This document shows, piece by piece, positions 52,578 through 62,304 of a stretch of DNA of 64,000 bases. Source of the DNA: Geosiphon pyriformis (lineage: Eukaryota > Glomeromycota > Glomeromycetes > Archaeosporales > Geosiphonaceae); assembly GCA_016748015.1 (NCBI GenBank), contig JAAOMT010000590.1, positions 429,912-493,911 on the forward strand, written 5' to 3'. Made by a program: the position numbers and the translations under genes. Within the stretch, counting starts at the first letter, position 1, and every line of letters starts with the position of its first letter. The notes beneath the pieces are model-generated. The model saw only the letters and a program-made list of their open reading frames with translations. It did not search any database and was not told the origin of the DNA.

Positions 52578-52704
52578 TGTGTAGTTATGTTGTAGTAAAT
52601 GTCAACTCTTTCCCAGAAATTGCTCGTCTGAAAGCTCACTAAAAATGTGTAGTTACTTTGCTGTAAAAATCAACTCTTCTACAGGAATCTCGTCTGTAGA
52701 CTAC
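52578..52704 (+). repeat. 68-base tandem duplication in the LINE 3' region
   Basis: Two diverged units begin TGTGTAGTTA at 52578 and 52646. Both continue through a TCAACTCTT core and a CTCGTCTG end, about 70 percent alike by eye. They lie just before the A-rich 3' end, where LINE 3' untranslated regions carry the RT recognition structure. Confidence 0.7.
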
Positions 52705-52760
52705 TTTAATGATTGTAATAAGAAAAGAAAAATAAAAATAAAAGAAATGTAAAAAAAATA

Positions 52761-53399
52761 GGATTTTATCAAGGAAATGTTTTCTATTCAGGCCTGGAGT
52801 CACTAACAGTTTACTGAAATTGGTAGCTAATCAATTTTAAAATGTTAGTTGGGTTTTGAGGATTTTCTAAGTGCAATAATTAAAGAATTTGGTTTTTTCA
52901 AATTATTTAATATTTATTTCTTTTTGTGTATGTAGGAATAGTTTTAAGTGATAAATCTAAAATAAGATATATTTTCTCAAAGAGAGAAGCTCTTCTTTTA
53001 TACAACTTGTCATAACACTATTTTATGAACTTGAACTTTGTTCTTTTCTATAATTTTGCTGAACTAAAGCTACATTTCGGCAGACTACAAGTTATTTCTG
53101 CAAACTATTAGATATTTCGGTGAACTATTAGATATTTTGGTGAATTTCTACAAATTTTGGCAAACTTTTTGAATGTTACATAGTTCGGGGTATTGCATAA
53201 TTGATCATCGCAATTAGGTTATATTTGTGTTATGTACAAATTGGATTATTAATTAAATAATAATTTCAGACATTTTGCTAATGTAATAAGTGATAATTTG
53301 AATGATAATATATGCTAATTAATGATAGGAATTATAAAGATAATTTCATGCTAAATAATATCTCTAATTTTGTCTAGTAACATAACCTTCTTCTCAAGA
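52761..53399. other. noncoding, candidate 3' LTR area of Gypsy element A
   Basis: Lies between the LINE 3' end and the last conserved codons of Gypsy A (minus strand). It contains a run of imperfect 20-25-base repeats at about 53080-53165 built on AACTATTAGATATTT and CGGTGAAC-like units. I could not match it to a second copy at the other end, so LTR status is only positional. Confidence 0.35.
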
Positions 53400-54070
53400 C
53401 TGAGCTCCATCGAAGTCCAAGTACTGTCTGTAATTTCTAGATAATAATCCAAAATTATTGAAGAAATTTGGTTTGAAAATTGTTGAAATTTCAGTTTTGT
53501 GAGCTTTCCAATATATTGAATCTTCAAAGGTTGTAATATTGGGTTTTGTAGGACGTTTTTACAGGTGTAAACTAGGTCATAAAGTCTAAAAGCAGCTCTG
53601 AGTTTGTAGCAACTGTTTGTCAGTCCAGCTGTTGTTTCAAATTTGTTGTGGAGTTGTTTCTAAATAGCTTCTTTTGTGAAGTTTGCTGCTATAAGCTCCA
53701 GTTTTAGTTTGTGAAGTGTTTTTCCAATGCAAAAATATCTATATATTAGAAAGTATTTGCTGTTTTCTTTGTTAAGACACAGTTGAAGATTTTGTTGAAT
53801 AGTAGCATTTGGTAGAATACTAATAGGAGTGAGCAATAAGTTTTCTCTCAAAGCAAGCTTTAAAAGTTCTGATAGATGAATTCCAGAGTAACTTCTTGTG
53901 TTCTTTTTGTAGAGGTGATACTTCCGTGAATTTGGGGTTAAATTTGTAACTATTTTTGTTTGAATATAATTAATATGTTTTCCTGTGATAGTAATAGATA
54001 ATTTGGGTATTGTTTTTAAAGCTAACATTAATTTTTGAGATAACTGTTGAATATTTTGAGGGATAGTCAT
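53400..54070 (-). pseudogene. Gypsy A post-integrase coding region
   Basis: A 136-codon open piece (53660-54070, starting MTIPQNIQQLSQKLMLALK) continues, after a stop, into a readable segment with IGKLTKLKFQQFSNQISS and, after a one-base shift, ends YLDFDGAQS at about 53400-53420. Element B has the matching parts in the same place (LGKITN, FEELQTQITQVILENKIQE, LDFDRAQ). It is therefore element coding DNA, not host. No known domain was recognised. An env-position or accessory protein is possible; no signal peptide or membrane helix is evident. Confidence 0.5.
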
Positions 54071-54221
54071 TATAATGAAATTAGAAAAGTAAAATTGAAA
54101 TTATTTTTGGTATGTGAGTTTTTATGTTATTTTTGTTTTTCAGCATGCTTTGTTTTGTTTTTGTTATAAAATTGTTTCTAAATTATAAGAGAATAACTAT
54201 AGTAAAACTGAAATTAAGTGT

Positions 54222-55388
54222 TCAAGTTGGGGGTTGTTTAATGACAACTATTGGTTCTAAGTTTTGGGAAATATCTTCGGGATTGATTAAAGAAGAATGT
54301 GTACCAATTTGTGGAATTAATAGTTCAGGATTGTTTTTGAAATTATAGTGTTTCAAACGATCTCCATGTGCAACTTTTGCTAGGATTTTGTTATCAAGTT
54401 TTAGCTTGTATGATCTGTTGTCTAGGACTTCATGGATAAAGAATAGTCCATCCCATTTATTTTCAAATTTTCCATTCCATTGTTTTTTAGCTTTAGTTCT
54501 GTGTAAGAAAACTTTGTTTCTGATTTTAAGTTCATTGGTGACTGGAGGCAATTTGATGTCATACCATTCTTTTTGTTGAGCTTGGGAGTGTTCAATATGG
54601 GTGGCTGCTATTCGTCGTTTTTCTTCCAATGTGTTAAACAGAGTGTAGGCTTTTCATTGAAGCATTTCCTGGAAATTGTCTTCATCAATTGGTTGTACTA
54701 GATATGTTTCTACTGTGAAACTAATTGGTAATATTGCTGTCCTTCCATAAGTTAAATCAAATGGTGTGTGTTTTGTGGTATCTTGTTTTAGTGTCCTATA
54801 TGCTAGCAACACTGATGGAATAAAGATATCCCATTCTTGCTTAAAATCAGTTGAAACTTTGGCTAATGATTCACACAGTGTCCTATTAAAATGTTCTACA
54901 AGCCCATTTGTTTGTGGATGGTAGGGCAAAAATAATGGTCTTTTGACATTAAATCATTCACAAATTTCTTGAATTAAATTGTTCACAAAATGTGTTTCTT
55001 GATCAGATAAAAGTTCTATTGGGCATTTATGTCTACAAATAATGTTTTCATAGATGAAGTTTGCTACTGATTTCGCATCTGCTCATTGAATGGCTCTGGC
55101 TTTGGACCATTTGGTGAGATAGTCTACAGCTACTGTAATATAACAGTTTTCTTGGTTTGTAATAGGTAGTGGTCTGACTAAATCGATACCAACTTGGTCA
55201 AAAGGCTGTCCAACTTTGATTGGGTTTAAAGGTTCTGTAGGGCAAGTTTCTCCTCTTCTTTGACAACTATTACAAAATTTAATGTATTTATAAATGTCTT
55301 TTCTCATTCGAGGCCAAAAGTAATATTCTAGTGTTTTTTGGGTGGTGCTGTCTTTTCCTAGATGTGTTAATAAAGGATTCGAGTGCAT
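54222..55388 (-). pseudogene. Gypsy A integrase, degenerate
   Basis: Pieces 55083-55388, 54654-54929 and 54222-54629, separated by in-frame stops. HHCC zinc domain: HSNPLLTHLGK, then FCNSCQRRGE. DDE core: GIDLVRPL (Asp), ELLSDQETHFVN (Asp), YHPQTNGLVEHFNRTL (Glu), so the catalytic triad is kept. The C-terminal part reads VFLHRTKAKKQWNGKF and VLDNRSYKLKLDNK, the SH3-like tail. The stop after EMLQ corresponds to an Arg codon in B, a CGA-to-TGA step. Confidence 0.85.
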
Positions 55389-55639
55389 GTTGTATAAAAT
55401 AGTTTTTTTTTCATGTTCTTGTATTAATTTGAGCAGACTGTTTGGGTTTTTGAAGTTTCAATAATAAATAATGTTGTTGTGTAAGAAGTATTGTTTGGTT
55501 TGTTGTTGTAACTAACATTTTTCATCTGGGGACCAATCTGTTAGAATTGTTAATGTCTCCAAATATTGTTTAAGATTGTTGTAATTTTTGGGGTTCATTG
55601 TTTGTTGTTTTGTTGCTGTTAATTCAAATGAGTGTTGGT

Positions 55640-56110
55640 TCTGTTTTCTAATCCTGTCTTATTCTTGAGAGACAATTAACGTTGGTGTAGAGTTTTCCTG
55701 GTTTGTGATGTACAATGTATTGGTAGTTGGCTAAAAATCTTGTCCATCAGGTTTGTTTTGCATTTAGTTGGGTGTTTTTGTTCTGAAGCCATTTGAGTTC
55801 AATATTATCAGTAATAATATCAAATTCTTTAGGCCTAAGATAAAGGTTGAAGTGGTATAGGGCCCAAATTATGGCTGCTGTTTCTAGTTCTGTGACAGGG
55901 TAGTTTTTCTTGGCTGGTTTTAATGTTCTGCTAACATAAGCAATTACTCGCTCATTTCCATTGTCATCTAATTGTAATAAGATGGCACCAAAGGCAGTAT
56001 AAGAAGTGTCTGTAGCTAGTCGAAATCAGTTACTGAAGTCTGGGTAGGCGAGAATTGGAGCTGTTGTCAGCTTTTCCTTGAGAATTTCAAAAGCTTTTTG
56101 GTGTTTTTCT
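55640..56110 (-). pseudogene. Gypsy A RNase H, degenerate
   Basis: Read through stops: ATDTSYTAFGAILLQ (Asp), TELETAAIIWALYHF (Glu), FDIITDNIELKWL (Asp). The three acidic residues of the Ty3-type RNase H appear kept, but stops at about 56030, 55785 and 55665 break the frame. Confidence 0.7.
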
Positions 56111-56900
56111 ATTTATTTGTATTTGAAGTTTTTAGTAGTGAGCTGGTTGAGGGGTTTTGCAATTTCTGAGAATTCTTTGATAAATTTTTGGTAATAGAAA
56201 GCTAATCCAATAAATCCTCTCAATTCTGTGATATTTCGTGGAGTCTTGAAGTTCTTGACAATGCTGATTTTTCTGGAGTCTGGTTTAATTTTATCCTTGC
56301 TTACAATGTGGCCAAGAAAAGCCAAACTCGTTTTTCTAAAGTAGCATTTTTCAATGTTCAGTTTCAGTTCTGCTTTCCGTAATCATTGAAAAACTTTTTG
56401 CAGGTGTGTTAAGTGTAATTCAAAAGATGATGAATAAACATTAGTATTATCAAGATAGACAACTACTGATTTCCAAAGGAGGCCTTTGTAAACAACATCT
56501 ATAAGTCTTTGGAATGTTGCTGGTGCATTGCATAATCCGAAAGACATTACGTTGAACTCATAATTTCCTCCTTGAGTAGTGAATGCTGTTTTGGGGTGAT
56601 TTTTGGGATTCATGACAACTTGCCAGTATCCACTCTCTAAATCTAATGTCGAAAAGTATTTGAATTTTCCAAGGGCATCCAACATGTCATCAATTCAGGG
56701 AAGAGGGTAGGCATCTCCAATAGTGATGCTGTTGAGTTGTCAATAATCAACACAAAATCGTATCTTTCTATTTTTTTTTTTAATTAGGACCACAAATGAG
56801 GCCCATGGACTTATTGATGACTGAATAAGCCTATTGTTAAGCATCTGTTGTACTTTTTCTCAAATAAATTGGTGGCTTTCTGGAACAATTCAGTAGGCTT
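56110..56900 (-). pseudogene. Gypsy A reverse transcriptase, degenerate
   Basis: Contains RFCVDYWQLNSITIGDAYP, FSTLDLESGYWQVVMNP (first catalytic Asp), FNVMSFGLCNAPATFQRL, and VVVYLDNTNVYSSSF at about 56440-56465, where the expected box is YLDD. After the RT fold, GHIVSKDKIKPD and LRGFIGLAFYYQKFI are typical of Ty3 pol. The Asp-to-Asn change would abolish polymerase activity. Confidence 0.85.
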
Positions 56901-57480
56901 GTTGTTGCCTTGGTTTGGCATCTCCTGTATAGATTTGGTGTTGAACCAAATTAGTTCTTCCTAAGTCATTGTTGTTTTTGGCAAAGATATCAGCAAATTC
57001 TGCAATTAGCTCTTTGAACTGGTTTTGTTGTTGTGGTTCAAGTTGTTCTATGTTAATTCAAGATAGTTTTTTCATGACAACATGGTAGTTTTCAGAGCTG
57101 GGGTTTGGGTTGATTTTTGGTAGTAAATGTCTAATGATTTCCAAGAAATTGGGAACTGTTTAGAGTAATTCTTGTTGAAAGATGTTATTGTGAATGACTC
57201 CAATTTCTAAGTTATTTAATAAAACTATGGGATAATTATTGGGGTTGTAAAAAGTAACTCAGACTTTCTTTGTTCTTTCTGGAATGTAAATATTTGGGAT
57301 CGAGATATTATGTTCCAAGCAGATTTGTTTGTTGGATTCAAAAATTTGTTGTGTGGTTGTTGGCTTTTCACAAGTGTAAATTTCAGGGTGTTCTCCAAAG
57401 GGTGAAATAGTAATTGGTTGTGGAAGTCATAAAATCTGGTAAGATTCTTTCTGTTCATTAAGAGCTATGTTTACTGGAAC
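56900..57480 (-). pseudogene. Gypsy A linker between dUTPase and RT
   Basis: Reads ISPFGEHPEIYTCEKP, then QQIFESNKQICLEHNIS, NIYIPERTKKVWVTFYNP, and EFADIFAKNNNDLGRTN just before RT. It aligns with the same region of element B (IFEAEANFCESGDIGLIN, YIPAKSYSHIKIPIYNN). It looks like an all-beta domain. No D[ST]G protease site is visible. Confidence 0.6.
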
Positions 57481-57489
57481 TGTGAATCA

Positions 57490-57650
57490 TCCAGTTGAAC
57501 CAAAATCTTGGGTTTTTTTTTCACTTTTTCCTAATTGTTCTCTTTGATTGACTAATTGTAAATCCAAAATGTTGATTAAGGGTAAATAAATGACTTGGGC
57601 AATTTTCTTAGCATGTTCAATCTTAAACAGTGTTACAGTTGAATATTTGG
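57490..57650 (-). pseudogene. Gypsy A dUTPase remnant (motifs 4-5)
   Basis: The minus strand reads TLFKIEHAKKIAQVIYLPLI, then QLVNQREQLGKSEKKTQDFG and STG. This corresponds to dUTPase motif 4 (RIAQ-like, here KIAQ) and motif 5 (RGxxGFGSTG, here KKTQDFGSTG), immediately followed by FTVPVNIA, as in element B (RIEIPVNMA). Motifs 1-3 are not readable upstream. Confidence 0.7.
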
Positions 57651-57900
57651 AGTCTCAAGTCAAATAACAAATCTGTAACTTGGTGCTCAAAAGCTGTTTC
57701 CATTGATGATATTCTAAAAGTGTTGTATCTGAAGGTTTTGATGGAATCCTTTGTATAATGGACAGAGATTCAATAGTGTGGTGATTTGTTGTTTGTTGTC
57801 AGTTGTTTTCCAATTTCTTTCTCAGCTTGGTGGTCAGATTTATTCTGGCAGTTGTGTCCTTCTGGTAAGCTAACTGATAATATATATAAATCTACCCTTA

Positions 57901-58450
57901 TTTCTGGATTTTTTACCAGGCTATCCGTAATGTCAATAACTCAGCACTTTTAATCCTTAATCAATTAGTATGCACAACAAAATCAAAGAAAAAAAGAAAT
58001 AAAATAAAGAAAATAACAATGATGAAAATAAGCCAAGACAATTTGGTAAGTTAGTATCCCATCAATAGCCATGATCAAGAGCTATTGTTCCAGTATAGTT
58101 AAGTATCAATTACTATCAACATAAAGTGTTAATAGTGGAGAGTAGATGGAGATATAAAATAATTATTTATTTGATAATTGGGAACTGGAAGATTGCTTAG
58201 ATCAAATCTAAACTGAGAGGTCTGTCTTTTTAGCTTCTAATCTTGCTGCTATATATACATAATTGAGATTTCTCAATTCCTTGATTCTTTATGACAGGAA
58301 TCCTGGAATTCCTGGAATTCTGTGATTCTTTTGAGAAAAATCCTGGAATTCCACCTTTATTATGCCTACTTCTGATTGGCTAATAATCATGCTAATATAT
58401 TTTTTATATTTTTATAAGTAATATTATTCCTTTCTTTTAATATTGAGCTC
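57901..58450. other. spacer between the two Gypsy elements
   Basis: Noncoding. Expected to hold the 5' end of A and the 3' LTR of B, but I could not prove an LTR pair. Contains repeated GGAATTCC/CCTGGAATTC units at about 58304-58350 and an (AT)-rich TATATATACATAATT-like box at about 58250. Confidence 0.4.
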
Positions 58451-59250
58451 TGTCGAAATCCAACTCGTTTAATTCCCCCTCTTGAAGTATTTCCTGGATT
58501 TTGTTTTCGAGAATTACTTGTGTTATTTGGGTCTGTAATTCTTCAAATTAAGCATTGGTGATCTTTCCCAATTGATTACTGGTAACCATATCCATTGCTT
58601 TGTTGAGTAATATTTCTGGTCTATCCTGAAATGCTGTGTGTATTCAGTATATAGCTTGGGCCTGTGTGAATAAGTTGTTTTTCTCACAAAATGTTCTAAT
58701 TGTTGTAGTATTCTTTTGTCGAATAATCACTTTGTTTTATCCATATATAGATTCTGGATATTTACATGTTGTCCCAAGTAAAAATAACAATAGTTTCATA
58801 GAAATTGTTGTATCCACCAATTTCAAGTTTCTTTATTCAACTCTTGATATAGTGACTCTTTTGTCAACTCTCTTATTGCTAATTTTACTTTCACAATGAT
58901 TTTGTCCACAGTATTTTCAGTTTTTTTTTGTGTTTTGGATTGCAATGTTTTTCTAATATCTTGATATCAAATGGTTTGTTAATTGATTGTAATCTCCATT
59001 TCCTGGTGTTGGATCAATTGAAAGAGTTGTTGTGCTAGTAAGTGAATGTTGTCTGTAATTTTTATTTTTCTGATATTTCCTGTCATGTCTACCATGTCTT
59101 TATATATTCTTTTGATGGATCAATTTGATATGTTGTTGTCAATAATAATGATTGGTTCCAGATCTCATGGAATCTGATCTGGTTGAACTAGTATTCACTG
59201 TACTTCTAATTGTGGAATATTACTGGTGAATAGTGGTATAGTGTTGTGGT
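58451..59250 (-). pseudogene. Gypsy B post-integrase coding region
   Basis: After the integrase end the minus strand reads, across several stops and frame changes, MTGNIRKIKITDNIHLLAQQ near 59080, RTFCEKNNLFTQAQAIY near 58680, MVTSNQLGKITN near 58580 and QITQVILENKIQE, ending LDFDRAQ at about 58445-58465. Matching pieces in the same order follow the integrase of element A. Unknown domain. A purine-rich AAGAGGGGGAA near 58488 could be a polypurine tract. Confidence 0.5.
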
Positions 59251-59260
59251 ATGGTTTCAA

Positions 59261-60292
59261 TTAATCTCCATGTGCTGCTTTGGTTAAAATTTTGTTGTCC
59301 AGTCTTAATTTGTAAGCTCCATTTCCTAGAATTTCTTTTATGTGAAATGGTTTGTCCCATTTGGGGTCAAATTTTCTACTCCATTGTTTTTCTGCTTTGG
59401 TATGATATAAGAGTACTTTGTCTTCAATCTTGAATTCAACTGGTTTGTCTGGTAGTTGATTATCATGTCTTTCTTTCTGTTTCTCTTGTAACTTTTGTAT
59501 GTTATCAGCTGCTCTTTTTCGTTTGTTTTCCAATGTTTCTATTAAGTCATATGTTCTTCTTAACAATGTTTCTTGGAAATTCTCTTCTGTTATTAGTTCA
59601 GTTAGATATGTATTAATCTCTATCTCCACTGGTAATGTTGCTGTTCTATCATATACTAATTCAAATGGTGTTGCTTGTGTAGTGTCTTGCTTCATTGTTT
59701 GATAAGCAAATAGTACTGATGGTATCAACACATCCCAATTGTTCTGGTTTTCTTGGCTGAGCTTAGCTATTGTTTTACACAATGTTCTGTTGAATCTTTC
59801 AACTAATCCGTTGGTTTGTGGATGATATAGTGATAATAGTGGTCTCTTAATTCCGAATCTTTGGCTCAATTCTGTTAATGTTCTGTTCACAAAATAAGTT
59901 CCTTGGTCTGATAATAATTCCTTTGGACATCCATGTTGACAAATTAAATCTTGATAAACAAATTTGGCAACAGATTCTGCATCTGCTTTTTGAATTGCTT
60001 TCATCTCTGGCCATTTAGTGAGATAGTCCATGGCTACTGTTATGTACCTGTTTTCTCCTCTGGTGATTGTTAATGGTCTGACTAGATCAATTCCAATACA
60101 GTCGAATGGTTGTTCTACTTTGATTGGTCTTAATGGTTCACTGGGTTTTGTTTCTCCTCTTTGGTGACAAGCATCACAATTTTGAACATATTGGATAATG
60201 TCTGGATACATTGATGGCCAATAGTATCTTTTTCTGGTTCTTTCCATGGTTGCTTTTTTGTAAAAGTGTTCTGCTGTTGGATTTGAGTGCAT
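59261..60292 (-). CDS. Gypsy B integrase (open part of pol)
   Basis: Open for 343 codons. Zinc domain HHCC: HSNPTAEHFYKK, then NCDACHQRGE. DDE core: CIGIDLVRPL (Asp), KELLSDQGTYFVN (Asp), LYHPQTNGLVERFNRTL (Glu), all kept. The C-terminal domain contains VLLYHTKAEKQWSRKF and IKEILGNGAYKLRLDN. Integrase inserts element DNA into the host genome. The frame begins inside pol, so its first Met is not a true start; a stop lies just upstream. Confidence 0.85.
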   Translation of the reverse strand: MHSNPTAEHFYKKATMERTRKRYYWPSMYPDIIQYVQNCDACHQRGETKPSEPLRPIKVEQPFDCIGIDLVRPLTITRGENRYITVAMDYLTKWPEMKAIQKADAESVAKFVYQDLICQHGCPKELLSDQGTYFVNRTLTELSQRFGIKRPLLSLYHPQTNGLVERFNRTLCKTIAKLSQENQNNWDVLIPSVLFAYQTMKQDTTQATPFELVYDRTATLPVEIEINTYLTELITEENFQETLLRRTYDLIETLENKRKRAADNIQKLQEKQKERHDNQLPDKPVEFKIEDKVLLYHTKAEKQWSRKFDPKWDKPFHIKEILGNGAYKLRLDNKILTKAAHGD

Positions 60293-60659
60293 GTTGAATA
60301 ATATTGTCTCTTTTTCTGGCTTTGTGATTACTCTGGTTGGTTGTTCTAGATCTCTTCTATTTTTCTGATAAAGTATATTTTGGTGAGTGATAAAATATTT
60401 TGATTGTTGTTTAATACTCTTTCGTTCTGTTTAAGATAAATTCTTCTTGAACTATTGAGTATTTATATAATATAGCAGTTGTTGATATTTTTGTATATTC
60501 ATCTTTTGTTATATTTTTTGTTGGTATTGTTCTGGTTTTGTTATATTTTTGGGTTGAAATGTTCTTAGATTTGTTTTATTCATGACAAACTGTCAGCATT
60601 TTTGTTGTCTTTTCTTTTTTATACTGTATAGTATAATTATATGGTGCAAGTGCCATTTT

Positions 60660-61090
60660 CTATCTTGACTGTCTTCCATCTCCAAATTCTTGTTTTTGAA
60701 GTGATGTTAATCTTTTGTGATCTGTGTATACTTCAAACTTCTGGCTCAAGTATTCTTTCCATTTCATAACTGCCCAGTATATTGCTAAGTGTTCTTGTTC
60801 CAATGTTCTATAGTTTTTTTCAGCTGGTATTAAACCTCTACTGGCATATGCTACTGAATATTCTCTGCCATCTGGTCCTCTCTGAGATAGTACTGTTTCC
60901 AATGCTTGGCTGGATGCATCAGTGGTAATGATGAATGGTTTGCTGTGATCTGGATAGATCAGTACTGGAACTTGAATGAGCTTTCTTCTCAGAATATCAA
61001 AAGCTTCTTGTTGACTTTTTGTCCATTTATATTTTGTATTCTTGGTTTGCAGTTGGTTGAGTGACTGAGCTATCTTTGAAAAGTTCTTTA
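60660..61090 (-). pseudogene. Gypsy B RNase H, partial frame
   Basis: TTDASSQALETVLSQ (Asp), RTLEQEHLAIYWAVMKW (Glu) and FEVYTDHKRLTSL (Asp) keep the acidic triad. The canonical box after the first Asp is ASxxAxGAVL; ALET here may be eroded. The frame stops at about 60660, and the stretch to the integrase (60293-60660) is broken. Confidence 0.75.
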
Positions 61091-61097
61091 TAAAACA

Positions 61098-61790
61098 TCA
61101 ATAATAGCTTGTGAATCCCAAGAATGATTTCAATTCAGTCACATTGGTTGGTACTGGAAAGTTTTTTACTATCTTTATTTTCTCTGGATCTATTTTGATG
61201 CTATCTTTGCTGACTATGTGTTCCAAAAATTTTAGTTCTGTTTTGCTGAAAAAACATTTTGTTGCATTTAACTTTAGTCCTGCTCTTCTTAGTCTTTTGA
61301 ACACTTGTTGAAGATAATGAAGATGATCATCAAATGTTTTTGAGAATACATTGGTGTTGTCCAAGTATACAACTACTGATTTCCACAATAAGCCAGTATA
61401 AACAATTTCTATTAGTCATTGGTTAAGCTGAAAGATATTACTTCAAATTCAAAATTCTCTTCTCTAGTAGTAAATACCGTCTTCTCCTTGTTGGCTGGAT
61501 CTATGGCTACTTGCCAGTAACCACTATCCAAGTCTAATGTTGAGAACTATTTGTTTTCACCAAAAGTGTTGAATAATTTCTGGATTTGTGAAGTTGGGTA
61601 GCTGTCTCCATGAGTTACACTGTTGAGTTTTCTGTAATCCACACAAAACAGATTTTTCTATTCTTCTTACAGACAAGTACTACTGGTAATGACCATGGGC
61701 TCATAGATGGCTGGATTAGCCCATTGTCAAGCATTCGATTAATCTCTTGACAAATGATTTCATGGCTGGCTGGTGGTACTCTGTATGCTC
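61098..61790 (-). pseudogene. Gypsy B reverse transcriptase, broken
   Basis: Read in pieces: CVDYRKLNSVTHGDSYP, then FSTLDLDSGYWQVAIDP (first catalytic Asp), then FEVISFSLTN. A lesion near 61420-61440 removes the conserved NAPATFQ block and leaves a stop. The next open piece (61098-61388) holds VVVYLDNTNVFSKTF, with Asn where the second catalytic Asp should be, then KCFFSKTELKFLEHIVSKD and LKSFLGFTSYY. Confidence 0.85.
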
Positions 61791-62274
61791 ACTGTTTGAT
61801 TGGCATTGCATCTTCAGTCTTGATTTGATGTTGGATGATATCAGTTCTGCCAAATTCGTTTTCACTGGCAAAGATGTCATTGAAATTGTTGAGTAACATC
61901 TTGAGCTGCATATGTTGTAGTGGATCTAAATTTCCCATGTTTATTTGTTCCAATTGTTCTGGTTGAAGCAAATAACATTTATCCTGTTCATAAATTGTTT
62001 GTGATGTGATGTTAATATATCCACAAAGTTGTGGAAAGTCTGGAATAAGGTTTGGTGGTTGGTCTTCTATTTCTGTGGTTAAATATTTGATGGTGGTTCC
62101 TTCTGGTATGTTGATGACTTTGCCAGTGTTGTTGTAGATGGGAATTTTTATGTGGCTATAGCTTTTGGCTGGTATGTAGAGATTGATCAGTCCAATATCT
62201 CCTGATTCACAAAAGTTTGCTTCAGCTTCAAAAATCTGTTCTTGCTTCTTTTCCTTCCTTTCTATTGCTAGCAT
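61789..62274 (-). pseudogene. Gypsy B linker domain between dUTPase and RT
   Basis: Open for 161 codons and in the same frame as the dUTPase part, separated from it by a single TAA near 62306. Contains IFEAEANFCESGDIGLINLY, IPAKSYSHIKIPIYNN, GTTIKYLTTEIEDQPP and, near the RT border, LKMLLNNFNDIFASENEFGR. The beta-rich part aligns with element A. No D[ST]G motif. Function unknown; it may be a structural spacer equivalent to the region after protease in other Ty3 elements. Confidence 0.6.
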
Positions 62275-62304
62275 GTACTGGCTATATGGTGGAATAGAAA
62301 TAGC

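Larger units (their letters stand above)
45541..52760 (+). mobile_element. degenerate LINE-like (non-LTR) retrotransposon, near full length
   Basis: A plus-strand element of about 7 kb. In order: an ORF1-like region with a decayed zinc knuckle, an APE-type endonuclease region, reverse transcriptase, RNase H and a C-terminal Cys/His motif plus a KNFVFKDW module, then a 3' region with a 68-base tandem repeat and an A-rich end (about 52720-52760). I recognise the RT block as the abundant glomeromycotan LINE-like family. The copy is dead: many in-frame TAG/TGA/TAA, several frame changes, and catalytic Asp codons changed to Asn. The interval 45661-52440 contains only about four CG dinucleotides by eye, far below expectation. 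No target-site duplication could be identified. The 5' boundary is a guess from where A/T-rich desert ends. Confidence 0.85.
53400..57900 (-). mobile_element. Ty3/Gypsy-type retroelement A with dUTPase remnant, degenerate
   Basis: Minus-strand order, 5' to 3': dUTPase remnant (about 57490-57650), linker, RT (56383-56900), RNase H (about 55640-56110), integrase (54222-55388) and an extra coding region (53400-54070). RT-RNaseH-integrase order is Ty3-type. It carries numerous in-frame stops at former Trp/Arg/Gln codons and some frame changes. The 5' part of the dUTPase and anything upstream is lost or unreadable. It shares layout with element B but is roughly half identical at protein level by eye, so it belongs to a separate lineage and is not a recent duplicate. 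Confidence 0.85.

Noticed and set aside
52761-53399. Assigned LTR of Gypsy element A
   Set aside because: I could not find a matching second copy near 57.9-58.4 kb or clear TG...CA termini, so it is listed only as a candidate area.
53660-54070. Retroviral-type envelope in the post-integrase region
   Set aside because: No signal peptide, transmembrane helix or Cys-rich pattern is visible; only position suggests it.
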